64,000 nt of DNA from G963676655 sp963678305. Its GTDB lineage: Bacteria > Verrucomicrobiota > Lentisphaeria > Victivallales > Victivallaceae. The stretch covers positions 166,663-230,662 of the forward strand of contig CAXXVV010000007.1 in the NCBI GenBank assembly GCA_963678305.2. The letters are read 5' to 3'. Below, piece by piece: positions 41,017-49,450 of the stretch. A program made the position numbers and the translations under genes. Under the pieces are notes generated by a model. That model was not told the origin of the DNA. It searched no databases and worked only from the letters and a program-made list of their open reading frames with translations. The stretch's first letter is position 1; every line of letters begins with the position of its first letter.

Positions 41017-43509
41017 TTAGAGAGAAACCACGATGGGAAAGCCCAATGGATTTTGCGCCGGAAGACATTCGGCAAAAAACATAGGTGGCTCAGGCTTATT
41101 CAAAGCCTCTCTTGACGGAGCTTCATAACCGGATGCCCATATTTCATAAGTCATTGATTCCGGATCAAAACCGACAAGACTCAGCCGATAATTTGAAATC
41201 CCGCCATCTGGAATTTCCATACTGAAAAACTTCCGTGGCTCGACAGGAGAACTGTCCGGATTTCTAACTTCTCCAAACCCGGGAAGATTATCCTGAAGTT
41301 CAGTGACCGGCAGCACGTAACACGATCCCTCCACTCCTTTATACCGGGAGACAGTATTCTTAATTTTGACCTGATCAATTATTTCACCTTTAATCATAAT
41401 ATACATTTTGAAGTCGCGCACACGGTAAGGCGCGGTTAACGAGAAAAGAATATCGAGACCGTTTTCCTGCGGCAGTTTCTCAATATCGGAAAACTTCATT
41501 TGCGGAATTTGATATATCTCTTTGATCAACGGTTTAATTCTTTCGTCGAAATTCAACGACGCGGGGAAACGATATTCATAGCCGTTCTTTGACGAATCAA
41601 CCATAAACGGCACATCATATTCAGGGACAGCCTCAGCCCGGTCGATGACAACTATCTTAATCTCATGCGGCAGGAACGTTATTTCACCCGATTGAAGATA
41701 TTCGTAACAGGGATAAAACTGTTTTACACTTTGAGCTTTGTGCGTAACCATATCGCAAAAATCAACCTGAACCCGCTGGGGAACCGGCAGGGGATTGCGC
41801 AAGATACACCAGCTTTGAGTTGCTCCCGGCTGAATAAACCCGTAAACTTCACCATGCCCCGGGTGCCCCATGACCATTCTGCCATTAGCAACAAAAATAT
41901 TATTGGCATAAGTCCGGCAAAAATCAGTTATTCGTTTGAGTGACTCAACCTGCCATTTCTCCATAGATTCCGGTTGCAGAGTATAGGCCAGATAAGTACT
42001 GCCGCGCATAAATGACAGCCAGACCGCATTGCACCACGACAACGGCGTCTCGACGAACGGATTGCGCAGGCCGTCAGCAAATTCATGGTTGTCAAAACAA
42101 TCAAGCGGGACCATTGATTTATCCCGCTGCAGGACGTTGTAATACATCAAATCGCGATGGGTCGAAGCGCTTTCACGCTGATTGGCCGACGGCAAAGAGG
42201 CAAATTCGGAATCACCGCTCTGCGCCAGCCAGATATGATTGAAATGACTCAGCATCCACGGGGAAACCCACCAGCCGTTACGGGTTACAATATCAGGATT
42301 GATCTCACGCATTTTACGACCAATTCTGAACATCGCGTTCAAAGACGCCTGGCGGACATGATCCGGGGTAGGATATTTTTCCGCGAAATCGGGGTTTGTG
42401 GCGCATTCGTTATCCCAGTCAATCTTATAATGAATAGCCTGGATCTTTTCAACAAGTTCACAAAAACGCTCTGTCAGCGCCTGTTCAAATTCGGAATCCA
42501 TTAAAACGCCGGAACCATCTATACAATAAGCGGCACTTTTTCCTCCGCCAGTGGCAAAACCACGCTGCGCCATATACTCCGGAGCAATCCCCATTGGACC
42601 ATTATGGCTGACCCAGAGACTCAATTCGGTCCCATGTCGCCTGATAAAATCCCGAAGCTCCAACAGCCCGGCATCACGTTTAACATCTTCTTTGGCTTGA
42701 AAGATTGACTGACGATCATTCCAACCGGCATCCAAAGTGAAGACGTCAGGACGCAAGCCAAGTTCAAAAAACGCATTGAAGAAACTCATATAGTTATCAA
42801 ATTTCACCGCATATTCATAGTTGCCGATATACGGATCGGACCAGAAGGTACAATATGAAATCATCGGTTTTTTCAGTCTCGGTAACCTGATTTGTTCCAA
42901 ATATCCGGCAAAATCGGCGGTCGGATTATCACTCCAGCCAAAGACCGCGTCCACCTCTTCAAGTTTATTATCCACCCACTGGGGAAAATGTTTTAAAACA
43001 TAATTACCGGAAGCGTCAAGCATATTAACCGCCGCCGGATGTTCCAAGCCAATAAAAAATTTCCCGCCAACCAAGGGATAACCGCATCCCGGCATACTGC
43101 CTGATGCCTCCTCTTCCGCTTGCGGGTCCATTGAAAACGGTTGATTAGTGGCACGATATCCGCAGACCCGTAAATCGGAATCATCTATCTGCTGGCGGTC
43201 TACTTCAAGATAATCGACCGTCGGCATTGCTGAGGAGGTAGCCACTTCAACCTTTTTACGGAACCAGCAGGAGTCATTCAAGGTCAACGAAACGGTAAAA
43301 GAAAAATTCTCAATCATAAATGTCTGGATAATCGCGCCATCTTTTATGGTCGGCGCGGCTGCCGCTTCACAAGGCACAATACGTCGTCCATTTATTCCCA
43401 GTGCAACGGCGGGCCACTCAAGACAAACAGGAGATTCCTGCAGGCGATTGGTAACCTGCAAAACACGATCGACAATTTCAAGAGAAATGTTATTATTACT
43501 TATGTTCAT
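41017..43509 (-). CDS. Alpha-galactosidase-like (GH36/clan D type) protein
   Basis: 830 residues from ATG 43509 (AAGGA upstream); the longer frame is not used. A beta-sandwich N-terminus (to ~250) precedes a TIM barrel: MISYCTFWSDPYIGNYEY, LRPDVFTLDAGWNDRQSIF, HGTELSLWVSHNGPMGIAPE, IHYKIDWDNECATNPDFAEK and FNHIWLAQSGDSEFASLPSA. The KIDWDN strand corresponds to the KWDxN strand bearing the nucleophilic Asp in GH36/GH27, and SGDS could supply the acid/base. A beta-rich C-terminal part follows. No signal peptide. The exact substrate is uncertain. Confidence 0.72.
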   Translation of the reverse strand: MNISNNNISLEIVDRVLQVTNRLQESPVCLEWPAVALGINGRRIVPCEAAAAPTIKDGAIIQTFMIENFSFTVSLTLNDSCWFRKKVEVATSSAMPTVDYLEVDRQQIDDSDLRVCGYRATNQPFSMDPQAEEEASGSMPGCGYPLVGGKFFIGLEHPAAVNMLDASGNYVLKHFPQWVDNKLEEVDAVFGWSDNPTADFAGYLEQIRLPRLKKPMISYCTFWSDPYIGNYEYAVKFDNYMSFFNAFFELGLRPDVFTLDAGWNDRQSIFQAKEDVKRDAGLLELRDFIRRHGTELSLWVSHNGPMGIAPEYMAQRGFATGGGKSAAYCIDGSGVLMDSEFEQALTERFCELVEKIQAIHYKIDWDNECATNPDFAEKYPTPDHVRQASLNAMFRIGRKMREINPDIVTRNGWWVSPWMLSHFNHIWLAQSGDSEFASLPSANQRESASTHRDLMYYNVLQRDKSMVPLDCFDNHEFADGLRNPFVETPLSWCNAVWLSFMRGSTYLAYTLQPESMEKWQVESLKRITDFCRTYANNIFVANGRMVMGHPGHGEVYGFIQPGATQSWCILRNPLPVPQRVQVDFCDMVTHKAQSVKQFYPCYEYLQSGEITFLPHEIKIVVIDRAEAVPEYDVPFMVDSSKNGYEYRFPASLNFDERIKPLIKEIYQIPQMKFSDIEKLPQENGLDILFSLTAPYRVRDFKMYIMIKGEIIDQVKIKNTVSRYKGVEGSCYVLPVTELQDNLPGFGEVRNPDSSPVEPRKFFSMEIPDGGISNYRLSLVGFDPESMTYEIWASGYEAPSREALNKPEPPMFFAECLPAQNPLGFPIVVSL

Positions 43510-43640
43510 CATATTCCTTGATAATAGTAAAGGTTTAGAGGGAAATATAGCTCGGAAATGACAATTTTGCCATATTGCAACAAAATAATCGTCGATAAAA
43601 AAACATTTTATTGGGTTATTCCGCAAAATCACCATGCAGC

Positions 43641-43674
43641 AAAAAAGCGTCATATTCACATTCGAATATGACGC
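43641..43674 (-). terminator. Rho-independent terminator of the ECF-sigma operon
   Basis: On the minus strand GCGTCATATTC, loop, GAATATGACGC followed by TTTTTT: an 11-bp perfect stem directly after the last gene (43728). Confidence 0.9.
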
Positions 43675-43727
43675 ATGTAAAAAACAATTTTTTTTGCCGC
43701 ATTAATGGCCGTTTCAACCATAAACGG

Positions 43728-44345
43728 TTAATTCATTCCGCGCTGTTTACGCCTGGCTCTGATTTGCTTGAAGAATTCAGTCATTTTCGCCCGGGTGTCA
43801 GAGTCCGACTCTTCCAGGATCATTGACATCCCGGCTTCCAAATTACGCCCGCCGGGACCGCCGCGACGTCCGCCGCCCTGATTATTTCCGCCAGCGGCTT
43901 CACGCATCTTTCTCCCCTGCTCCATACGGTCAATCATCTTGTCTATTTCCGCCGCTCTCTCCTCTTTCGTCATCTTGAAAAACCGGTCAAGGTGTTCCTG
44001 CATCATCTTTTTCATGACCGGTTTCATGTTGTCCCGCATTTTCCTGCGGTCCTCGTCAGATAAGTTCTGAGCGCTGCGAAACATTTCGCGACGATTTGCG
44101 CCTTTACCCAGCTCCTTGACAACCTGACTTTTCTTGTTATCATCCAGCTTGCCGAAATCATCTGATGCCAGATAACGCGTTTTTGCTTCTCTGGACATCT
44201 CGCTGATAACTTTTTGATCAGGGGCTTCACCGGGTTTCAACCAGAGGTAAAGCGCTCCGGCCAGAACCAAACAAGCTGTCACAATCCCGGCCACAGTGCA
44301 GTATTTTGCAAATTCCGGCCTTGATTTTATATCTTTTTTATTCAT
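43728..44345 (-). CDS. Membrane-anchored helical protein, Spy/LTXXQ-like, Gly/Arg-rich
   Basis: Unknown; 205 residues, last gene of the ECF-sigma operon. One N-terminal span (TVAGIVTACLVLAGALYLWL) would place the rest in the periplasm. The body is a charged helical region rich in Met, Arg, Lys and Glu (MRDNMKPVMKKMMQEHLDRF, MTKEERAAEIDKMIDRMEQG), reminiscent of Spy/CpxP-type proteins, followed by a flexible NNQGGGRRGGPGG stretch and a final helix (TRAKMTEFFKQIRARRKQRG). A chaperone-like or stress-sensing role is possible only by analogy. Confidence 0.7.
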   Translation of the reverse strand: MNKKDIKSRPEFAKYCTVAGIVTACLVLAGALYLWLKPGEAPDQKVISEMSREAKTRYLASDDFGKLDDNKKSQVVKELGKGANRREMFRSAQNLSDEDRRKMRDNMKPVMKKMMQEHLDRFFKMTKEERAAEIDKMIDRMEQGRKMREAAGGNNQGGGRRGGPGGRNLEAGMSMILEESDSDTRAKMTEFFKQIRARRKQRGMN

Positions 44346-44382
44346 GGAATAATCCGGGGGTAAAAATTAATTTAATGGTTAT

Positions 44383-44607
44383 TCAAGGCGCTGTTTTATT
44401 TGATGTTCCGCCCCGGGACTTGAGCTCGCCCGGAATTAAAGAATTCACATTATCAAGTTCGGGCATTTTTTCAATCTGCTCTTTGCTTTCTTTCTGCACG
44501 TCTCTGGTCCAAAAGTAGGTCATTATTATGCCGATTACGCCAATGAGCAGGGCCAGAGCGATCAGACCGGCAGCCAAAAAATCTTTTTTACTTATTACTG
44601 TTTCCAT
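44383..44607 (-). CDS. 74-residue single-span protein of the ECF-sigma operon
   Basis: Unknown. From ATG 44607 (GGAATGATGAT upstream): a short polar start, one span (AGLIALALLIGVIGIIMTYF) and a periplasmic tail with Glu and Lys (TRDVQKESKEQIEKMPELDN). It starts four bases after the pseudopilin stop, so expression is coupled. Small bitopic proteins of this type may connect pilus or envelope complexes, without firm evidence here. Confidence 0.65.
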   Translation of the reverse strand: METVISKKDFLAAGLIALALLIGVIGIIMTYFWTRDVQKESKEQIEKMPELDNVNSLIPGELKSRGGTSNKTAP

Positions 44608-44611
44608 ATCA

Positions 44612-45130
44612 TCATTCCATATTATGAATATCGCCAACGCGGCCATCTCCGAAGAGATAATTCTTTGCAGTCGGTTTACCCGCCGGACCGTGAAACGGTT
44701 CGTAATCATACATCACGGCAATTTTTGAAACCCCGACCATTTTAGCCCATCTGGTTTTAATCAATATTTCGCCGCTGAGCATTGCATTGTATTCGTAACT
44801 TGAACCCTCGGCCTGAAAAAATTTTTCGTTTATGTCTGCCGGGCACAACAAGATTTTCCGACTGTTTAAATAAGGCTGAAGAACATCGGCAATTCGCGGA
44901 TCATCGTTCAAATTCAGTGATGGTTTGGTTGCCGCAACCGGCATCACGCCTCTGTTGTCGTCAAGATACAACGCCATAGCCAACCCGCAATTATGCAGTT
45001 GTGTGCGGCAATCAGTTTCTTTTGCCCGTTCACGCGCCTTGCTGAAAGCCGGCATGAGCAAACCCGCGAGAATAGCAATGATCGCTATCACGACCAGCAA
45101 TTCGATCAGTGTAAATTTAAACTTTTTCAT
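44612..45130 (-). CDS. Pseudopilin with type II secretion/type IV pilin-like N-terminus
   Basis: 172 residues. The N-terminus KKFKFTLIELLVVIAIIAILA is the prepilin methylation helix with the conserved Glu at +5, here with FK|F in place of the usual G|F before the cleavage point. The C-terminal part (LLCPADINEKFF ... NYLFGDGRVGDIHN) resembles the DUF1559-like pseudopilins abundant in Lentisphaerota and Planctomycetota. It is embedded between envelope proteins of an ECF-sigma operon and overlaps the upstream gene by four bases, so it belongs to that unit rather than to a secretion cluster. Confidence 0.85.
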   Translation of the reverse strand: MKKFKFTLIELLVVIAIIAILAGLLMPAFSKARERAKETDCRTQLHNCGLAMALYLDDNRGVMPVAATKPSLNLNDDPRIADVLQPYLNSRKILLCPADINEKFFQAEGSSYEYNAMLSGEILIKTRWAKMVGVSKIAVMYDYEPFHGPAGKPTAKNYLFGDGRVGDIHNME

Positions 45131-45729
45131 CGGGCAGGGACCGGGGCCTCACGCTCCGGCGTCTGCAGGGCATTGCCGGATTCAGGTTTGACTTTATCTT
45201 CGACGGGCGGCGGCGCACTTCCGGGACGAGGCGGATTCATGCCCGGTTCAGGAGGAGCGCCTGCGTCATGCGGTCTTTTATCGCGACGGTCCATGAAGCC
45301 TTTAGCATCCCTTTTTCCTTTACCGGGACCACGCTTACGGCCCTTATGACGACGGACTCTTTCCTGGAGTTCCTTTTTAAACTTCTCAAAATCAGACGCC
45401 TGTTCAGGTTTCAACTGCGCTTGAACATCAAGTAGAAATTGCTTTTGCAGCTCCTGCATTTTGGGCCATATTTGCTTTTGGAACTCTTTCAATTTATTAA
45501 AGTGTGCATCCATTATCTTGACAATATCAGCTTTCTGTTTGTCATCCAGCTTTACATGCCGGTCCAAATCATCAATAAAGCGTCTTTTTACCACTCCGCG
45601 TTCCGGCGGAAAACGTCGTCCCCGCGGAGCGTTCCCGATAAGGTATCCGCCGCCAATCCCGAGGAGAACACCTGCGGCAAAAACAGCGAAAAAGATAAGC
45701 CACAATTTATGTTTTTTATTCATAAGCAT
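45127..45729 (-). CDS. Membrane-anchored Spy/CnrX-like periplasmic protein
   Basis: 200 residues; ATG 45729 shares its A with the stop codon of the preceding gene. One N-terminal span (LWLIFFAVFAAGVLLGIGGG), then a helical periplasmic domain (VKLDDKQKADIVKIMDAHFN, LLDVQAQLKPEQASDFEKFK) with the L-x-P-E-Q spacing of LTXXQ/Spy/CnrX-type proteins, and a Pro/Arg-rich disordered end. In metal-resistance systems a CnrX-like sensor is encoded with an ECF sigma factor and anti-sigma; the order here is similar. The helical part is common and could mislead. Confidence 0.7.
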   Translation of the reverse strand: MLMNKKHKLWLIFFAVFAAGVLLGIGGGYLIGNAPRGRRFPPERGVVKRRFIDDLDRHVKLDDKQKADIVKIMDAHFNKLKEFQKQIWPKMQELQKQFLLDVQAQLKPEQASDFEKFKKELQERVRRHKGRKRGPGKGKRDAKGFMDRRDKRPHDAGAPPEPGMNPPRPGSAPPPVEDKVKPESGNALQTPEREAPVPAR

Positions 45730-46046
45730 CAATTCCTGTATGCGGTTTCAATTACCGATTGTCCGGTTGTGTAAAAATCATTAAGAGAACTTGCTCCGTC
45801 ACTACTTTTATCCCCGGTAATATAAACGATCGCGGCAAAAAGCAGTGACGCCGCCAACGCAAACCAGGCCGCCCGACTGAAAACTTTCAGATCAACCATA
45901 TCATCGAACGATTCCAGCCGGATATCCGCCATGACTCCGGCGGACCATAGCGCCATGTCGTAATCGCCCATGGACGGGGAAGCATTGAACGCCGACTTCA
46001 TAGCCTGTTCTATCAAGTCCAACTTATTGTTTTTCTGAGCATTCAT
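45729..46046 (-). CDS. Candidate membrane anti-sigma factor
   Basis: Unknown; 105 residues from ATG 46046, directly after the sigma gene (13 bp). About 65 cytoplasmic residues (LDLIEQAMKSAFNASPSMGD, IRLESFDDMVDLKVFSR), one span (AAWFALAASLLFAAIVYI) and a 25-residue periplasmic tail. Size, topology and position fit an anti-sigma factor holding the ECF sigma at the membrane. The zinc-binding H-x3-C-x2-C motif of the ZAS class is absent. Its stop codon overlaps the next start (TGATG). Confidence 0.65.
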   Translation of the reverse strand: MNAQKNNKLDLIEQAMKSAFNASPSMGDYDMALWSAGVMADIRLESFDDMVDLKVFSRAAWFALAASLLFAAIVYITGDKSSDGASSLNDFYTTGQSVIETAYRN

Positions 46047-46059
46047 TTTATACACCCTT

Positions 46060-46620
46060 TTATGTTAAATACGTTTCTATTAAACTTCTCATTTTCTGAC
46101 GTGCCCGCATCGCCTTGACTTTGGTTGCGGTAACCGATTTTTCCAGTACCGCGGCGGCCTCTTTAATCGGCATATCTTCAAAATAAACCAGCTCAACCAG
46201 CGTCCGGTCCTCCGGAGAAAGACCAGTCAATGCCTTCCGCACTATCTCAATGGCGTCTTTCCGTTCGGTCAACCGTTCAAATTCTTCTGTCGCCAATGGC
46301 CGCCCGACTGCTTCCAACCAATCTTTTTCCTCGTCATCCATCGGAATCGGAGCATATACCAGCCGCTTTTTCCGGTAATAATCACAACAGTTCCGCAAAG
46401 CGATTCGCCTAAGCCAGGTTCCGAACGAGCTTTTCCGTTTAAAAGACTGCAAGCCGCGGAACGCCCGGATAAAGGTCTCATGCGCCACTTCTTCAACATC
46501 CTGAACCGGCACGCGCCGGGCTGTTATACCGAAAACCATGTTCTGATATTTTTCCAGCAAATGTTTAAATTGTTCTGTTTCTCCGGTCAGAATCCGGTCA
46601 ATAATCTCGAGTTCTTCCAC
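46060..46620 (-). CDS. ECF-type RNA polymerase sigma factor
   Basis: 186 residues, starting at GTG 46620 (CCGGGAA upstream). Region 2: LLEKYQNMVFGITARRVP, DVEEVAHETFIRAFRGLQSFKRKSSFGTWLRRIALRNCCDYYRKK, with the core-binding and -10 recognition helices. Region 4: LTGLSPEDRTLVELVYFEDMPIKEAAAVLEKSVTATKVKAMRARQK, whose final helix reads the -35. Belongs to the RpoE-like group. It heads the six-gene operon, and a promoter with the ECF pattern TGTAAC-N17-CGTCTA stands just upstream, pointing to autoregulation. Confidence 0.95.
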   Translation of the reverse strand: MEELEIIDRILTGETEQFKHLLEKYQNMVFGITARRVPVQDVEEVAHETFIRAFRGLQSFKRKSSFGTWLRRIALRNCCDYYRKKRLVYAPIPMDDEEKDWLEAVGRPLATEEFERLTERKDAIEIVRKALTGLSPEDRTLVELVYFEDMPIKEAAAVLEKSVTATKVKAMRARQKMRSLIETYLT

Positions 46621-46655
46621 AATATTCCCGGAATTATATTCTCATTTTATATTAA

Positions 46656-46684
46656 TAGACGTTGTTAGACATTAAAAAGTTACA
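46656..46684 (-). promoter_or_regulatory. ECF-type promoter of the sigma operon
   Basis: On the minus strand TGTAAC (46684-46679), 17-base spacer, CGTCTA (46661-46656), close to the TGAAAC-N16/17-CGTC pattern of several ECF groups. It is about 35 bases before the sigma start. No second copy was seen elsewhere in the window. Confidence 0.6.
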
Positions 46685-46723
46685 TGTCGCAAGATAAAAA
46701 ATCAAGGGGGATTCAGATTATCC

Positions 46724-47497
46724 TCAGTCAACAGCCTGGTCAGGCATTGCCGGGGGTTTGCGATACTCATCCATTACCGCGCCAAACAAGGTAAAGCATA
46801 TTCGGTTAACCAGGGTTATCCGGTTTGCGGGCAGACCGGGCAGCAGCATCCTGCATTGCCCGAAGGCAGTCATATACAGCCCAACATCCATGCCGCCGAT
46901 CCGGCAATTCAGCAGAGTGCCGTTCACACTGTAATTGGTTACCGGTTGAATAATGTTCATATCATCGGCGCATATCATATAACGGTATATCACGCCTTCA
47001 ATCAATATACGCCGGTTTTCAACATCAAAAATACAGACGCCTTCATCCTCGGAAACCAGTTTAAATGTTTGATAGGTTTTCCCGTCCTCGACATTGACAT
47101 ATATCCACGGAAGATGTCCGTAGTCTACAATCAGGCTTCCCGGCCGCCTTTTAAGAAGAAAGCGCATAAACAGCCGCTTTGCCAGGGGCCACATTGTCAA
47201 CGCAACCACACAAACCAGCGCGGCAGGGATAACGACAAACATTTTACGTTCGATCAATCCAACACATATCAGAGCAAGACCGGCCAAAATTATCGACAAT
47301 ACACATGTCAGATAAAAATATTCAATATAACGGCGTTTCTTAACGTCCCGGGTAATCTTCACACAGCCGGAGAACGTCATATCATCGGCATTTGCAAGCA
47401 TTCGTCCGGTATTGTCAGCCGCCGCAGCCATAAAGTTGCTGGCGTCGTAGTCCGCCGCCGAATTTCTCTCGTTATAATATGATTCGGGATAGGACAA
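46724..47497 (-). CDS. Two-span membrane protein, paralogue of the next gene upstream
   Basis: Unknown; 257 residues if started at TTG 47497, which has GGAG seven bases before it; no ATG fits, since the open frame further upstream overlaps the preceding gene. Cytoplasmic start, two spans (YFYLTCVLSIILAGLALICV and MFVVIPAALVCVVALTMWPL), then a beta-rich domain shared with the product of 47511-48242: VEDGKTYQTFKLVSEDEGVCIF, ILIEGVIYRYMICADDMNIIQPVTNYSVNG, and an identical Y-R-K-P-P-A-M-P ending. The beta domain might be PH-like, unproven. Confidence 0.7.
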   Translation of the reverse strand: MSYPESYYNERNSAADYDASNFMAAAADNTGRMLANADDMTFSGCVKITRDVKKRRYIEYFYLTCVLSIILAGLALICVGLIERKMFVVIPAALVCVVALTMWPLAKRLFMRFLLKRRPGSLIVDYGHLPWIYVNVEDGKTYQTFKLVSEDEGVCIFDVENRRILIEGVIYRYMICADDMNIIQPVTNYSVNGTLLNCRIGGMDVGLYMTAFGQCRMLLPGLPANRITLVNRICFTLFGAVMDEYRKPPAMPDQAVD

Positions 47498-47510
47498 AAT
47501 AAAACTCCAA

Positions 47511-48242
47511 TCAGACCGGCATCGCGGGCGGCTTGCGATAGGCATCCTGCGTCAAGCCGAACAAGGCCTGGTTTATCCGGGTTGACAAGCCTAACGCGTT
47601 GTGTTTGGGGTTGAACGCCTCAATCAATGAAGTAACCGGTCCCTGCCCGGCAACGCTCATGACAAAATCCACCGGGACTCCGCCCATGATACATTTGATT
47701 CTGGCCCCACCCATCGCATAACCGGAAACCGGTTCAATCGAAATTACATCCTCAGCGAAAATGATATAACGGAACATAATGCCTTCGATCAGCAGTTGAC
47801 ACTGTTCTGGCGCAAACAGACAAAAACCTTCGTCTTCTGTCAGAATTTTAACTTTTTTATAAGTATTTCCGTCTTCAATCGCTATCGGGCGGGATTCCAA
47901 TCCCGGGTATTTCAGCAGACTTTGCGGTCGTTTATGCAGGTAAATTTTTATAATGAAGCTTTTGACTACCCGCATAACCAGCAGAACAGCCAGACCGCCC
48001 AGCAGCATCGGCCAGACCCAGCTGAACGGAATCACTCCGAGCAGACCAAGGGGTAAAGGCAGGAATGAGTTCAAAAGACAAAGCGTTGAAATAGTCAGAA
48101 AAATTGCTTCAAGAACATATCTTCCAGTACGATTTTTCAACACCCTGACACAACCTGAAGCGACCATATCGTCAGCTTCTTCAAGCATTTTCAGGGTTCC
48201 GGCTTCAGCCGAATCCCTGAAATCACGGTTTTCATTACCCAT
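47511..48242 (-). CDS. Two-span membrane protein with beta-rich domain
   Basis: Unknown; 243 residues. Cytoplasmic N-terminus with ADDMVASGCV, two spans (VLEAIFLTISTLCLLNSFLP, WVWPMLLGGLAVLLVMRVVK) and a C-terminal domain: IEDGNTYKKVKILTEDEGFCLF, LLIEGIMFRYIIFAEDVISI, ending in DAYRKPPAMPV. It aligns from end to end with the neighbouring gene product and must have arisen by tandem duplication. AAGGGGGG precedes the ATG. It lies 21 bp after carA and may share the purF-carA transcript. Confidence 0.7.
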   Translation of the reverse strand: MGNENRDFRDSAEAGTLKMLEEADDMVASGCVRVLKNRTGRYVLEAIFLTISTLCLLNSFLPLPLGLLGVIPFSWVWPMLLGGLAVLLVMRVVKSFIIKIYLHKRPQSLLKYPGLESRPIAIEDGNTYKKVKILTEDEGFCLFAPEQCQLLIEGIMFRYIIFAEDVISIEPVSGYAMGGARIKCIMGGVPVDFVMSVAGQGPVTSLIEAFNPKHNALGLSTRINQALFGLTQDAYRKPPAMPV

Positions 48243-48263
48243 TAAGCCCCCCTTCTGTTAAAT

Positions 48264-49418
48264 TCAGCGACCGATCAACTCCTTAAAGCGGTCAAACAGA
48301 TAAGCCGGATCATGTGGCCCCGGGGCCGCTTCCGGATGATACTGAATCGCGAACATCGGTTCGGTTTTATGAGAAATACCTTCCACGGTATTATCGTTCA
48401 AGTTGATATGGGTTACCTCAAGACAGCTTGGAATTGTATCGATATCAACCGCAAAGTTATGGTTCTGACTGGTAATTTCCACTTTATCCGTGGTTAAATC
48501 CTTTACCGGGTGATTGCAACCGTGATGGCCGAACTTCAAACGGTAAGTCCTGGCTCCGCATGCAAGAGAAAGCAACTGATGCCCAAGGCAGATTCCCATA
48601 ATCGGTACTTTGCCGATCAATTCCTGTCCGGCTTTGATCGCGTAAGATACCGCAGCCGGGTCAGCCGGGCCATTCGAGAAAAAGACGCCGTCAGGCTTCA
48701 TCTTGAGCAGTTCCGCCGCCGGAGTTTTGGCCGGGAACACGGTACACTCCATGCCCTGCATCCGCAAGCCGCGCAGAATATTCCATTTAATTCCGAAATC
48801 GTAAACCGCGATCCGGTATTCCACCGGGGGCAATTCATCGGCTACGCCCCATGACGCAGTCAAATCCCCCTTGGTATCCCATTGGAATAGGTCACTGCAT
48901 GAAACCTTGGCCGCATAATCCTGATTATCCAGACCGCACCAGGCTTTGGCCTTGGCGACACCCTCTTCTTCAGTCATTTCAATATCCGAACAATGCATAA
49001 AGCCTTTCATCGTGCCTGACTCGCGAAGCCTTGAAGTCAACGCCCGGGTGTCGATACCCGCGATTCCAGGGATATTCGCCTTCTCAAGCAGTTCATTTAT
49101 TGAAAGCCCGGAACGCCAGTTGCTCGGCTCATTGGTGTTGTGAACAATAAATCCGTTCAGGAACAACTGCCGCGATTCCATATCCTCGGGAGCAATACCA
49201 TAGTTGCCAATTTCCGGGTAGGTCATCGTAACGAACTGTCCGGCATAGGACGGATCGCTGAGAATCTCCTGATAACCGGTCAAGCCGGTATTAAAAACCA
49301 CTTCGCCTTCTTTATCGATCGGAGCACCGACCGACCAGCCGCGCATAACAGTGCCGTCTTCAAGCGCCAGGAATGCTTTTTTATCCCGCTGTTTTTTCCA
49401 GTCATAATTGTGTTTCAT
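48264..49418 (-). CDS. carA: Carbamoyl-phosphate synthase small subunit
   Basis: Glutaminase subunit giving ammonia to CarB for pyrimidine and arginine synthesis. 384 residues from ATG 49418. N-terminal CarA domain (FLALEDGTVMRGWSVGA, VVFNTGLTGYQEILSDPSYAGQFVTMTYPEIGNYG) and a class I glutamine amidotransferase with GICLGHQLLSLACG (Cys nucleophile) and YHPEAAPGPHD (His/Glu). carB is not in the window. Located 32 bp after purF, linking two glutamine-using nucleotide enzymes in one transcript. Confidence 0.96.
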   Translation of the reverse strand: MKHNYDWKKQRDKKAFLALEDGTVMRGWSVGAPIDKEGEVVFNTGLTGYQEILSDPSYAGQFVTMTYPEIGNYGIAPEDMESRQLFLNGFIVHNTNEPSNWRSGLSINELLEKANIPGIAGIDTRALTSRLRESGTMKGFMHCSDIEMTEEEGVAKAKAWCGLDNQDYAAKVSCSDLFQWDTKGDLTASWGVADELPPVEYRIAVYDFGIKWNILRGLRMQGMECTVFPAKTPAAELLKMKPDGVFFSNGPADPAAVSYAIKAGQELIGKVPIMGICLGHQLLSLACGARTYRLKFGHHGCNHPVKDLTTDKVEITSQNHNFAVDIDTIPSCLEVTHINLNDNTVEGISHKTEPMFAIQYHPEAAPGPHDPAYLFDRFKELIGR

Positions 49419-49450
49419 ATTAATTTCGCATCCTTCCAAATATATTATTT

